32,723 nt of DNA from an uncultured Flavobacteriales bacterium (GTDB taxonomy: Bacteria; Bacteroidota; Bacteroidia; Flavobacteriales_D; Sanyastnellaceae): NCBI GenBank assembly GCA_938084585.1, contig CALKFF010000050.1, positions 1 through 32,723 of the forward strand, in the 5' to 3' direction. The notes under the pieces are model-generated. The model made no database searches and was not told the origin of the DNA. It worked only from the letters and a program-made list of their open reading frames with translations. A program made the translations under genes and the position numbers. This document shows positions 15,397-23,720 of this stretch, one piece after another. The first letter of the stretch is position 1. Each line of letters opens with the position of its first letter.

Positions 15397-16826
15397 GGGG
15401 TCAAGCTCACCCGCGTGAGGTCCTTGTCGTCCACGCGCTTCGACAATGCCAAGCCTTGGGTTGCCATCGCGTCCACCAGCGGTTGCCACGTGTCTTCGGT
15501 GCCTTCGGCGTGGTCGCGTCGAAGGTCGTCCAGCGGTTCTCCCGCGACTTCCTCCAGAACGTCCCAAAAGTCTGAGGCTTCGAGTCCTTTGCGAGGGCGC
15601 CCAAAACGTTCCCACAGCAACCGCATGGCGGTGCTCAACGAGGCTTGGCCGTCTGTGGCCGCCATGATCCGGCAATCGCACAGAAAAGCCAAGACGGCGC
15701 CTTCTACGTAGATGCTGCCCTTGCGCCCATGCACGCCGAGGCGATACCCATCCAGCCAAGTGTCAAAGCTCGACGCGGCGACGCTCATGTTGAGCCTGCC
15801 AGGGTTGTTCAGGTGCCGTTCCAGGAGTTTTGTCATCAAGCCGCACCATCCTTGCAAGTCGACAACCCCTGCTTCAAACAGGAACAAATCGCCCATGTAG
15901 GTGGTCACGCCTTCAGCGATGTACCCCAATTCAGAGGGACATGCTTGGGTGAAATCGTAGGGCGTCCACTCGGCAGGGCGGATGCGTTTGACGTTCCAAG
16001 CGTGGTACAATTCATGGCTGGCGATGCCGATGATTTCCATGTGGCCTTCCTCCGACTTGACGCGCTCGGCCGGCCCCAAGGCGATGACCGTGCTGTCTTC
16101 GTGTTCCACACCGTGACGGACCTCGCGGTCCGGAAACAAGTAGAGAAAATGGTACTCCTCGGTGGGGAAGGACCCAAAATGGCTGAGCTGTGCACGGGTG
16201 AACGCCACGTGCTCAGACATGAACCGCGTGGGGTCGGCGGGCAGGGTGTCGTGCACCCACACGTGGAAATCCACGCCTTGCTCGCGATAGCTGTCGTGCC
16301 AAAGTTTGGGGGAAGCCACCCATGGGGCGTCCATCACGTGCTGAACATCGCGTGCCCGCATCACAGGGGTGCCCTCTTCCACGGTCCAAGGCAACGCCGT
16401 CGCCAAGGCCCACCTGGACGCTTCGTCTTCCGCCAACGTCAAGTCGGCCAGCCGAATCTCAAAAGGCAAGTCCGGACGGCTGGCGTCGTACATGAAGCAA
16501 TTCACGGGGTTGACGTAGAACAGGTCGGACTCAACGCACGTCGATCCGGCGTTGAGGATGTCGGCGTGAAACAGCCAAGACACCCGGTTCACGCCAGCTG
16601 GCACGTGCCAGCTGTGCAGGTCCGACTTGGACAGCCGCGTTTCCGTGCCATCCGCCGCAGTGCCCTTCACCCACATCACGTATTGGGCGAAGTTGGCGAG
16701 CTCGTAGCGTCCTGGCCGCCAGGTTGGAAGTTGCAGCGTCCAAGGTGCTGATGAGGCCGGGAACGTGGCGTCGAAGTGGAGCTTTTGAGCTGCCACATCG
16801 CGCGTCACCGTGACCTGAACGCTCAT
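15366..16826 (-). CDS. M61 family metallopeptidase, compact form
   Basis: A 486-residue zinc aminopeptidase-like protein of the M61 (glycyl aminopeptidase) family. The N-terminal beta domain is recognisable from LPTWRPGRYELANFAQYV (about 34-50) and the 'NPVNCFMY' segment. The zinc site is HELYHAWN (His271, Glu272, His275) with third ligand Glu305 in YIAEGVTTY. The start ATG 16826 overlaps the upstream phosphatase stop as ATGA. Two things differ from most relatives: there is no signal peptide at this start, and the protein ends without the usual C-terminal PDZ domain, explaining its shorter length. It may therefore be cytoplasmic. The longer upstream reading frame runs through the phosphatase gene and contains no signal either. 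Confidence 0.9.
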   Translation of the reverse strand: MSVQVTVTRDVAAQKLHFDATFPASSAPWTLQLPTWRPGRYELANFAQYVMWVKGTAADGTETRLSKSDLHSWHVPAGVNRVSWLFHADILNAGSTCVESDLFYVNPVNCFMYDASRPDLPFEIRLADLTLAEDEASRWALATALPWTVEEGTPVMRARDVQHVMDAPWVASPKLWHDSYREQGVDFHVWVHDTLPADPTRFMSEHVAFTRAQLSHFGSFPTEEYHFLYLFPDREVRHGVEHEDSTVIALGPAERVKSEEGHMEIIGIASHELYHAWNVKRIRPAEWTPYDFTQACPSELGYIAEGVTTYMGDLFLFEAGVVDLQGWCGLMTKLLERHLNNPGRLNMSVAASSFDTWLDGYRLGVHGRKGSIYVEGAVLAFLCDCRIMAATDGQASLSTAMRLLWERFGRPRKGLEASDFWDVLEEVAGEPLDDLRRDHAEGTEDTWQPLVDAMATQGLALSKRVDDKDLTRVSLTPQSPPAPPMA

Positions 16827-18547
16827 CGATCCCGGGTGTTGAGCAAGTCTACGATCGGCGTGCCTGTGGTGCCATTGGGGTAGGGCGTCTGCATGAGTTG
16901 CGCCACCGTGGGGGCCAAATCCCGGATGTACGTCGTGTTGAACGTCTCGCCGTGCGGGACCCCGCATCCCAAGAACAACGCCGGAACGTGGGTGTCGTGC
17001 GCGAAGGCCGATCCGTGCGTGGTGCCCGTGCGGCCGTAGTCGATCCAACCAGGCTGGGGCACGAGGAACACGTCGCCTGAATGGCCCGGGCGGTGGCCTC
17101 GGATCAGGCGCGCGACCACGGGGTCGGTGGCGGCCAAGGCCGGGGCGTCACACGCCGCGATGGCCTTGCTCAGGCCCGGATGGGGCGCGCAGCGCTCGGC
17201 CACAAACCGCGCCAAGGTGTTTCTGTCCATGCCTCGCTGGTGCAACAAGTCGTGGTTGAGGAAGACTTGGTCGTTGCTCTGGCGCAGGATCCAAGGTTGG
17301 TCACGGGGGGTGAATCCAAAGCGGTCTTGCAGAAGCTCTTCCACCTCGTCCATCAGGTTGCCGGGCTTCCAGTAGTCGGCAGGCATGCCAAGGGAAGCCA
17401 TGTGGGAAGGCACGTTGGCCCCGCCGTGGTCGGCGGACAAAAAGGCGGTCCATGCGCCTGGGCCCACCAAGTCGTCCAGCGCGTCGAACAGCCGCGCCAA
17501 CTCAGCGTCCAGCCGGAGGTACATGTCCATCGTTTCTTGGGCATGCGGTCCCACGCGGTGGCCCACGTAGTCGGTCGCGCTGAAGCTGAGCGCCAGCAAA
17601 TCGGTCACGTCGTCTTGTCCCAATTCAGCCCCTTTCACGGCCGCCAGCGCCACATCCACAATCAACGTGTTGCCGCCAGGCGTGCCCTTGAGCACGTCGA
17701 ACCCGCCGTTCTCCTCGGCCAGGGCATTCAGGTCGTAGGGAAAGGTGGGCTTGAGCTCCCCCTTGAACGCCCCTTCGTACGGGTTGTTGTCTGGCAAGCT
17801 TTGGGCATACACGTCGTCGGGGTGAAGCTTGTTCCAACCTTCGTCCATCAGCGCCTGGGCGCGCCCTTCGCTGTTGAAGTCTTGCAGCCAGTCGGGCAAA
17901 GCCTCGCCGTAGTGGTTGCTCGAAATGAACTGACCTCGCTCCTTGCCGTAAAACCAAAACGCGCCGTCCGCAGCATGGCCAGCCGGCAGGATGGCCCCAC
18001 GGTCTTTCATGCTCATCCCGAAGACTTTGGCGGCCCCGCCTGTCGCCACCTTGAGCTCATCGCCCAGCGTGGTGGACAGAAGGCGGGCGGGAGACATTTT
18101 GCCCGATCCGCCCAGGACAGAACCATCTCCATCGAGACCGTCGTTGCTCACCCCGCGCACGGATGTGTCCGAGGCGCAGTACACGCTTTCCTTGGCGGCG
18201 CGGTCGTACCAATTGTTGCCGACAATGCCGTGTACGGCGGGCGTCGTTCCCGTGTAGATGGAGGCGTGGCCAGGCCCCGTGTAGGTGGGGGCGTAACCGA
18301 AGTGGTGGTCCCGACACGCAAACCCTTCCTCGACCATGCGTCGGAAACCGCCCTCTCCGAATGTCGCCGGCGAGTCGACGTCGTCCCACGCTCCAAAGCG
18401 GGTGAGGTAGTCGGCACGCATTTGGTCCACGGTGATTCCCACCACCAACTTGGGGCGGGCTTGGGTGTCTTGGGTTTGGATTCGGACGTCGGTTTGGACC
18501 GTGCATCCCGCCACGAGCAGGCATGCGGTGAGGAGGCGAATGTTCAT
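16823..18547 (-). CDS. PafA-type alkaline phosphatase family lipoprotein
   Basis: A 574-residue phosphomonoesterase of the alkaline phosphatase superfamily, close to the PafA group. MNIRLLTACLLVAGC is a lipoprotein signal with lipobox LVAGC (Cys15). Active-site motifs are in order: VVGITVDQMRADYL (metal ligand Asp41), TYTGPGHASIYTG with nucleophile Thr90, GNNW (Asn111), SMKDRGAI with Lys181 and Arg183 (the PafA-specific Lys/Arg pair), SATDYVGHRVGP (metal Asp and His) and SADHGG. The expected role is periplasmic or outer-membrane release of phosphate from organic esters. A TATCTTGG element ends seven bases before the ATG. It is coupled to the M61 peptidase. No Pho box can be claimed. Confidence 0.93.
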   Translation of the reverse strand: MNIRLLTACLLVAGCTVQTDVRIQTQDTQARPKLVVGITVDQMRADYLTRFGAWDDVDSPATFGEGGFRRMVEEGFACRDHHFGYAPTYTGPGHASIYTGTTPAVHGIVGNNWYDRAAKESVYCASDTSVRGVSNDGLDGDGSVLGGSGKMSPARLLSTTLGDELKVATGGAAKVFGMSMKDRGAILPAGHAADGAFWFYGKERGQFISSNHYGEALPDWLQDFNSEGRAQALMDEGWNKLHPDDVYAQSLPDNNPYEGAFKGELKPTFPYDLNALAEENGGFDVLKGTPGGNTLIVDVALAAVKGAELGQDDVTDLLALSFSATDYVGHRVGPHAQETMDMYLRLDAELARLFDALDDLVGPGAWTAFLSADHGGANVPSHMASLGMPADYWKPGNLMDEVEELLQDRFGFTPRDQPWILRQSNDQVFLNHDLLHQRGMDRNTLARFVAERCAPHPGLSKAIAACDAPALAATDPVVARLIRGHRPGHSGDVFLVPQPGWIDYGRTGTTHGSAFAHDTHVPALFLGCGVPHGETFNTTYIRDLAPTVAQLMQTPYPNGTTGTPIVDLLNTRDR

Positions 18548-18554
18548 CGTGCGC

Positions 18555-18562
18555 CCAAGATA
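18555..18562 (-). promoter_or_regulatory. Putative -7 element of the phosphatase-M61 operon
   Basis: Minus-strand TATCTTGG ends seven bases before the phosphatase ATG at 18547. Confidence 0.45.
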
Positions 18563-18594
18563 ACCTCGACCCGTCGGGCCCCGTCAAGATGCTG

Positions 18595-18990
18595 TCAGGA
18601 AGTCGCGCAAGACTTGGCGACCCACCACGCGGTGAAGACGCAGCCCCCCACAGAAATGGCCATGTTGAGCAAGGCCAGGCCCAAGCCGCCTTGTTGCATC
18701 AGGCGCAACGTGTCCCAAGCAAACGTGGAAAAGGTGCTGAACCCGCCGCAGACCCCCACCGTGAGGAAGAACCACATGGCCGAGGACTTGCCCCAGGCGT
18801 CGGCCCCCGCCACGGAGGTCCAGGCCAGAAGTCCCGTGGCCAAGACGTTGGCCGCCAGGACGGCCCATGGAAACGCGGTGTCGGAAGGCGACAGGATGGA
18901 CGACAGCCCTTGGCCGACTGCGAAGCGAAGGACGCTCCCCAGCCCACCGCCAAGGAACACGGCGACCCAGGTGGTGAGTGTGGGGGTCAT
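18595..18990 (-). CDS. crcB: Fluoride channel CrcB/Fluc
   Basis: A 131-residue four-helix membrane protein of the Fluc family, which works as a dual-topology dimer to let fluoride leave the cell. GGGLGSVLRFAVG (about 13-25), the polar-track Asn in AANVLATGLLAW, and GVCGGFSTFSTFAWDT with the paired 'Phe box' phenylalanines are all present. The start at 18990 overlaps the PAP2 gene stop as ATGA. It is last in a three-gene unit with the PAP2 phosphatase and acyl-CoA synthetase. No fluoride riboswitch is visible, which fits with its being an internal operon gene. Confidence 0.94.
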   Translation of the reverse strand: MTPTLTTWVAVFLGGGLGSVLRFAVGQGLSSILSPSDTAFPWAVLAANVLATGLLAWTSVAGADAWGKSSAMWFFLTVGVCGGFSTFSTFAWDTLRLMQQGGLGLALLNMAISVGGCVFTAWWVAKSCATS

Positions 18991-19568
18991 GGGGTGGGGC
19001 AGAGGTGGAGGGTTCGACGAACGAACGTCAGCGCAGCCGCACCCAGTCCCCAGCCCACAATCCATCCGCACAGGACGTCGCCGGGGTAGTGCACGCCGAG
19101 GTGAATGCGGCTCCAACCAATCAACACAGCCCAAAGCACCAGGCCGCGGAGCCAGAAACTCCCTAGCAGGGAGCCCATGAGGACCGCGATGCCCATGTGG
19201 TTGGCGGCGTGCGAGGACACGAAGCCGTAGCGTCCGCCGGTGTAGGTTTGGCCCGGCCGCTCCTCCAGGAGGTGGATGTCGGCCGCCAGGGCAGGTTCAT
19301 GGGAGGGGCGCAGGCGCGCCACGGAGGGCTTGAGCACTTTGGCCGACACCATGTCCGTGGCGGTGACGCACAAGGCGATGCCCACCACCATGGCGACCCG
19401 AGGTTGCCAATTTGGCTGACGTTGGGCCAAACGCCAAAGCATGAAGAGGTACAAGGGCACCCAAACCCAGGGCACGCTGACCCACCACATGAGCCCGTCC
19501 AGCCAAGGGAGGGCGCCGTTCAGCGCCAAAAACAACGCCGTGTCGATGTCGATCAGCCAGTCCAGCAT
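18987..19568 (-). CDS. PAP2-family membrane phosphatase
   Basis: A 193-residue inner-membrane phosphatase of the type 2 phosphatidic acid phosphatase family, acting on lipid phosphates such as phosphatidate or undecaprenyl diphosphate. The three catalytic motifs are KPSVARLRP (about 81-89), SSHAAN (in place of the usual SGH, about 118-123) and SRIHLGVHYPGDVLCG (about 148-163) with the nucleophilic His. About five helices surround them. ATG 19568 shares one base with the acyl-CoA synthetase stop (TGATG); a TTG one codon upstream is possible but less likely. The neighbouring synthetase makes a lipid role plausible, but the exact substrate is unknown. Confidence 0.92.
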   Translation of the reverse strand: MLDWLIDIDTALFLALNGALPWLDGLMWWVSVPWVWVPLYLFMLWRLAQRQPNWQPRVAMVVGIALCVTATDMVSAKVLKPSVARLRPSHEPALAADIHLLEERPGQTYTGGRYGFVSSHAANHMGIAVLMGSLLGSFWLRGLVLWAVLIGWSRIHLGVHYPGDVLCGWIVGWGLGAAALTFVRRTLHLCPTP

Positions 19569-21337
19569 CAAGCGTACATGCCCTCGATCGCCTCGGCGTA
19601 CTTGGTCATGATGGGTTTGCGCTTGAGCTTCAAAGTGGGCGTCAATTCGCCGCCCTCAATGGACAGGGGCGCGGGCAAGAAGTGCACCTTCTTCACTTGT
19701 TCCCATTTGGCAAACGGTGCCATGAGCTCCGCCACTTCCTTTTCCAAACGCTCGCGAATCACCGCGTCGTTGGCAATGCCGTCCAAGCCTGGGAAGGTGT
19801 GGTCGTGGCGCTTGCACCATTCCTCCAACGTCACGGCATCGGGCACGACCAAGGCTGCGGGGTGCTTGCGGTTCTCGCCCACCACCATGACCTGTTCGAT
19901 GAACAGGGACGCCTTGAGCGCGTTCTCCAACAACGTCGGGGCCACATACTTGCCGCCTGAGGTCTTGAAAATCTCCTTTTTGCGGTCGGTGATGCGCAGG
20001 AAGCCGTCCTCGATCACGCCGATGTCGCCGGTGTGGAACCAACCGTCCTTGAGGACCTCTGCGGTTTTCTCGGGGTCCTTGTAGTAGCCCATCATCACGT
20101 TGGGCCCTTGGACGAGAATTTCCCCGTCGTCCGCAATCTTCACGCTCACGCCGTCGGCCAACTTGCCCACACTTCCGATCCGAAGCATGTTGTCGCCGTT
20201 GGTGGTGTTCACGCTGACCACGGGCGAGGTCTCCGTGAGGCCGTAGCCTTCCAACACGGTGATGCCGGCGCCGTTGAAGAAGCGTGCCAAACGAGGTTGC
20301 AAGGCCGCAGATCCTGACGCCACGGCTTCAATGCCGCTGAGTCCGAGGGCCTCTTTCACCTTGCCGAAGACCAGCTTTCGGGCCAGGTTCAACTTCACTT
20401 GGTAGAGGCCTCCCTTGTTGGGCTCCCATTCCAACGCCACGTTCACCGCCCAGTTGAAGATGGCGGCTTTCACGCCGCCGGCTGAACGGCCCTTGGCCAC
20501 GATGCCGTCGTAGAATTTCTCGAGCAAGCGAGGCACGGCCGTGAACATGATGGGCTGGGTGTGGTTCAGGTCGTCCTTGATGGTTTCCAAGCTTTCGCCA
20601 AAGTGGATTTGGGCCCCCATGTACATGTACAAGTAGTGGAGCATCCGCTCGAAAATGTGGCACACCGGCAGGAAGCTCAACACGCGGTAATCCATATTGG
20701 GGTCGACGGCGGGCACGCGGGGCTCCGCCACCAAGACATTGCTTGCCACGTTGTTGTGCGACAGCATCACGCCTTTGGGAAGGCCCGTGGTGCCGGAGGT
20801 GTAGATGATGGTGGCGAGCTGGGCGGGATCGACGGCGTCGCGTCGGGCATTGAGCTCGGCTTGTTGGGCGTCGGAACCGGCCTTGGCCACTTCAGACCAA
20901 TGGCGTGCGCCTTTCACGTCTTCAAACGTGAACACCTCTTCCAAAGCGGGGCAGTCGGCCTTGACCGCCATGACCTTGTTGTAGAGTTCCTCGTTGCTGA
21001 CGAAGCAGTACTTGGACTCGCTGTGGGTGAGGATGTATTTGTAGTCCTCCTCCGTCATGGTGGGGTAAATCGGCACGTCGATGCCGCCGGCTTGCATGAT
21101 GCCGTGGTCCATGATGTTCCACTCGCAGCGGTTGTTGTGGCTGATGAGGGCCACCTTGTCCTCGGCTTGCATGCCCAAGGCGATGAGGCCTCGAGACACG
21201 GCGTCCATCTCCTCCACAAATTGGGCGGTGGAATACGTGACGCGGTTGCCGTAATTGGGCATGGTCATCATCACGTCCAAAGGCTTGGTGGCCAATTGGT
21301 AACGTGGGAAGTCGAAAAGGCGTGTGGGCTTGTTCAT
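19568..21337 (-). CDS. Long-chain fatty acid-CoA ligase (AMP-forming)
   Basis: A 589-residue ANL-superfamily enzyme that activates long-chain fatty acids to acyl-CoA through an acyl-adenylate. The P-loop-like YTSGTTGLPKGVMLSHNN lies at about 179-196, the adenylate motif GYGLTETSPVVS at about 375, GWFHTGDIGVIEDGFLRITDR near 447, and the catalytic-Lys region near the C-terminus (ELTPTLKLKRKPI). The insert between core motifs and the length are like the FAA1/COG1022 branch rather than short FadD. It is the first gene of a unit with PAP2 and crcB. Its upstream 80 bases hold a weak TATTTTGA but no clear promoter. Use in lipid synthesis versus degradation cannot be decided here. Confidence 0.94.
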   Translation of the reverse strand: MNKPTRLFDFPRYQLATKPLDVMMTMPNYGNRVTYSTAQFVEEMDAVSRGLIALGMQAEDKVALISHNNRCEWNIMDHGIMQAGGIDVPIYPTMTEEDYKYILTHSESKYCFVSNEELYNKVMAVKADCPALEEVFTFEDVKGARHWSEVAKAGSDAQQAELNARRDAVDPAQLATIIYTSGTTGLPKGVMLSHNNVASNVLVAEPRVPAVDPNMDYRVLSFLPVCHIFERMLHYLYMYMGAQIHFGESLETIKDDLNHTQPIMFTAVPRLLEKFYDGIVAKGRSAGGVKAAIFNWAVNVALEWEPNKGGLYQVKLNLARKLVFGKVKEALGLSGIEAVASGSAALQPRLARFFNGAGITVLEGYGLTETSPVVSVNTTNGDNMLRIGSVGKLADGVSVKIADDGEILVQGPNVMMGYYKDPEKTAEVLKDGWFHTGDIGVIEDGFLRITDRKKEIFKTSGGKYVAPTLLENALKASLFIEQVMVVGENRKHPAALVVPDAVTLEEWCKRHDHTFPGLDGIANDAVIRERLEKEVAELMAPFAKWEQVKKVHFLPAPLSIEGGELTPTLKLKRKPIMTKYAEAIEGMYA

Positions 21338-21418
21338 GGTCTTGGAATCGGACGCCGACGCTCAGGCCGCGCGGCGGGTTTGGGGTTCAAAATACACACC
21401 ACCCGCCAATCCCGCCGC

Positions 21419-22237
21419 TCAAAGTCGCTCGCCACAGTGCTTGCAGTGCACCGCGTCGTCGTCGTGACCCTCGCGTCCGCATGACCGACAGGCCTGGGTG
21501 TTGGTGGAGGGTGCAGACGATTTGGCCAGTTCTGCCCCCACAATGCCGGTGGGCACCGCGAGGATGGCGTACCCCAGAATCATCATCATGGAGGCGATGA
21601 TTTGGCCGGTGACGGTCTGGGGCGCAATGTCTCCGTACCCCACGGTGGTGACGGTCACAATCGCCCAGTAGATGGACCGTGGGATGCTTGTGAACCCAGC
21701 TTCTGCGTCTTCCACCATGTAGACCAGCGTGCCCAGCAACGTGACCAGCACGAGCACTGTGGACAAGAACACGGCGATTTTCCGTCGGCTGGCGAGCAGG
21801 GCCTGGCGCAGGATTTGGGCTTCGCGCAGGAACCCCACCAGCTTCAGGACGCGGAAGACGCGCAACAAGCGGAGCATGCGCACCACCCGCAAGCTGGCGG
21901 CGCCAGGCACCAGCAATTCCACAAACGTGGGCAGGATGCTGAGCAAGTCCACCCAACCGTAAAAACTGAAGATGTATTTCCAGGGGCGTCGGACCGCCGC
22001 GACGCGAAGCACGTACTCCACGGTGAAAAGCCCGGTGAAGACCAACTCCAAGACGTGGAGGGCTGCCCCATGTTCAGCACGAACCGACGCGACGCTTTCC
22101 ACCAGCACCGCGGCCACGCTCAGGACGATGGCCCAAAGCAAGGCGACGTCGAACCACTTCCCTGCAGGGGTGTCCGCCTCAAAAATGACGGTGTGCAACC
22201 GTTGTCGCCAGGGGGCGATCGGGTCAGAATCAGCCAT
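21419..22237 (-). CDS. Voltage-gated potassium channel with C-terminal zinc ribbon
   Basis: A 272-residue six-helix ion channel. Helices S1-S3 span about 30-108; S4 is RVVRMLRLLRVFRVLK (about 117-132), with arginine or lysine every third residue, the hallmark of a voltage sensor. The pore helix and selectivity filter TTVGYGDIAP (about 197-206) mark K+ selectivity. After S6 (about 212-236) comes a short linker and a four-cysteine knuckle: Cys250, Cys253, Cys265 and Cys268, a probable zinc ribbon. The ATG at 22237 is preceded by TATCTTGC ending three bases away. It seems to be a single-gene unit. Its physiological role is unknown. Confidence 0.92.
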   Translation of the reverse strand: MADSDPIAPWRQRLHTVIFEADTPAGKWFDVALLWAIVLSVAAVLVESVASVRAEHGAALHVLELVFTGLFTVEYVLRVAAVRRPWKYIFSFYGWVDLLSILPTFVELLVPGAASLRVVRMLRLLRVFRVLKLVGFLREAQILRQALLASRRKIAVFLSTVLVLVTLLGTLVYMVEDAEAGFTSIPRSIYWAIVTVTTVGYGDIAPQTVTGQIIASMMMILGYAILAVPTGIVGAELAKSSAPSTNTQACRSCGREGHDDDAVHCKHCGERL

Positions 22238-22240
22238 AAG

Positions 22241-22248
22241 GCAAGATA
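22241..22248 (-). promoter_or_regulatory. Putative -7 element of the K+ channel gene
   Basis: Minus-strand TATCTTGC, one base off the TAnnTTnG pattern, ends three bases before the ATG. Confidence 0.35.
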
Positions 22249-22272
22249 GCGGAACCTGCCGTCAGTCTCCGC

Positions 22273-23166
22273 TTATTTCGAAAAGGTGGGCGCCACCACG
22301 AGCTCCTTGGAGCCGCGTGTGTGGACGTAGAAGCCTTCTCCCGACTTCACGCCGAGCTTGCCCGCGGTCACCATGTTGACGAGCAGGGGGCAGGGGGCGT
22401 ACTTGTCCAGCCCGAGGCCGTCGTGCAGCACGCGCAGGATGCTGAGGCACACGTCGAGGCCGATGAAGTCTGCAAGCTGCAGCGGTCCCATCGGATGAGC
22501 CATCCCCAGTTTCATGACGGTGTCGATCTCTTCCACGCCGGCCACCCCTTCATGCAGGGTGAGGATGGCTTCGTTGATCATGGGCATCAAGATGCGGTTG
22601 GCCACAAAGCCGGGGTAGTCGTTCACTTCCACCGGAACCTTGCCCAACTGGGCGCTCAGCTCCATCACTTCCTGGCACGTGGCGTCGCTGGTGGCGTAGC
22701 CACGGATGACTTCCACCAACTTCATCACCGGAACGGGATTCATGAAGTGCATGCCAATCACGCGTTCCGGACGTCCAGTCGCCGCAGCAATCTTGGTGAT
22801 GGAAATGGAGCTCGTGTTGGTGGCCAGGATGCATCCCTCAGGCGCCGCGGCGTCGAGGTCTGCAAAAATCTTCAGCTTCAGGTCGGTGTTCTCGGTGGCC
22901 GCTTCCACCACGAGCTCTGCCTGCCCCACGGCCGCAGCCAGGTCGGTGGAGGTGGTCAGCCGCCCGAGGGCCGCGTCCTTGTCGGCGGCGGAGATTCTCT
23001 CCTTGGCCACCATTCGGTCCATGTTCTTGCCAATGGTGGCGAGCGCCCGTTCCAGGGCGTCGGCCGAGCGGTCCATCATGACCACCTGGTGGCCAGCTTG
23101 GGCAAACACGTGGGCAATCCCGTTGCCCATGGTGCCTGCACCGATGACGGTCACACGCTTGCTCAT
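22273..23166 (-). CDS. 3-hydroxyacyl-CoA dehydrogenase (3-hydroxybutyryl-CoA type)
   Basis: A 297-residue NAD(P)-dependent dehydrogenase that interconverts 3-hydroxyacyl-CoA and 3-ketoacyl-CoA, as in beta-oxidation, phenylacetate or butyrate-type pathways. GAGTMGNGIAHVFAQAGH (about 9-26) is the dinucleotide-binding loop; ATNTSSIS (about 114-121) and GMHFMNPVPVMKLVEVI hold the catalytic Ser and His; GFVANRILMPMINEA carries the conserved Asn; the C-terminal part (GPLQLADFIGLDVCL) forms the dimer domain. The length is standard for stand-alone Hbd/PaaH. Its ATG overlaps the DUF5606 stop as ATGA, so the two are coupled. The acyl-CoA synthetase nearby is compatible with fatty acid use, but they are separate units. 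Confidence 0.94.
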   Translation of the reverse strand: MSKRVTVIGAGTMGNGIAHVFAQAGHQVVMMDRSADALERALATIGKNMDRMVAKERISAADKDAALGRLTTSTDLAAAVGQAELVVEAATENTDLKLKIFADLDAAAPEGCILATNTSSISITKIAAATGRPERVIGMHFMNPVPVMKLVEVIRGYATSDATCQEVMELSAQLGKVPVEVNDYPGFVANRILMPMINEAILTLHEGVAGVEEIDTVMKLGMAHPMGPLQLADFIGLDVCLSILRVLHDGLGLDKYAPCPLLVNMVTAGKLGVKSGEGFYVHTRGSKELVVAPTFSK

Positions 23167-23681
23167 GACTTGGCCTCTTTTTTCTTGGCCGCAGGCTTCT
23201 TCTTGGCTGCGGCTTTCTTCTTGGGGGCTTTTTTCTCTGGGGCAGGTTCCTCGGCCGCCTCTTCAGCTGCGGGCGCTTCTTCCACGCCTTCGGGAGCCTC
23301 AAGTGGGAAGGCGCTTTGGCCGACGAGCAGGTTGTACCACTGGACCAACTTCTTCAAGTCGCTCTGGTACACGCGCTCGTGGTCGAGCTCAGGCACAATG
23401 CCGTCCACAAAGTCGCGGATCACTTGCGCCCCGTCTTTGTGCGAAGGGCCAGCTTCTCCTTTTTGCGCGTCGTGGATGCGGTTCAGGATGTCGCGCAACG
23501 GCACGTCTTCGCTGGCCGTGTACATCGTGATGTCGGCCAAATTGCTGACCCGGGCTGTCCCGGGCACGCTGGAGCGCTTTTGGTCAACCATGCTTTCCAC
23601 AACGATGCTGGCGCTGCCAGAGGCCAACACTTTGAACAGGCCGGGCTTGCCGGCCACTGCGAGAATTTCAGAAATCTTCAT
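23163..23681 (-). CDS. DUF5606 protein with histone H1-like basic tail
   Basis: A 172-residue protein. Residues 1-65 or so (MKISEILAVAGKPGLFKVLA...GSASIVVESM...VSNLADITMYT) match the Bacteroidota-specific DUF5606 family, and the following segment to about 120 looks helical. From about 123 the chain becomes acidic/Pro/Ala rich and then ends in about 25 residues made almost only of Lys, Ala and Pro (EKKAPKKKAAAKKKPAAKKK), like eukaryotic H1 tails and some bacterial nucleoid proteins. Its function is unknown; nucleic-acid binding by the tail is an inference from composition. It heads a coupled pair with the dehydrogenase. TACTTTCG ends six bases before the ATG. Confidence 0.85.
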   Translation of the reverse strand: MKISEILAVAGKPGLFKVLASGSASIVVESMVDQKRSSVPGTARVSNLADITMYTASEDVPLRDILNRIHDAQKGEAGPSHKDGAQVIRDFVDGIVPELDHERVYQSDLKKLVQWYNLLVGQSAFPLEAPEGVEEAPAAEEAAEEPAPEKKAPKKKAAAKKKPAAKKKEAKS

Positions 23682-23687
23682 TGGTTG

Positions 23688-23695
23688 CGAAAGTA
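23688..23695 (-). promoter_or_regulatory. Putative -7 element of the DUF5606 operon
   Basis: Minus-strand TACTTTCG ends six bases before the ATG at 23681. Confidence 0.5.
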
Positions 23696-23720
23696 CGCAA
23701 GGGGAGGTCCACCTCCTTGG

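Noticed and set aside
18991..19100. Fluoride riboswitch upstream of crcB
   Set aside because: The region is coding sequence of the PAP2 gene and no riboswitch-like pseudoknot could be drawn.
17081..19180. A 699-codon plus-strand open frame
   Set aside because: It is antisense to the phosphatase, crcB and PAP2 genes, which have intact motifs; long antisense frames are expected at this GC content.
21370..21412. Hairpin GGCGGGT...ACCCGCC between the acyl-CoA synthetase and channel genes
   Set aside because: The 7-bp stem has a loop of over 20 bases and no T-run, so it is not a credible terminator.
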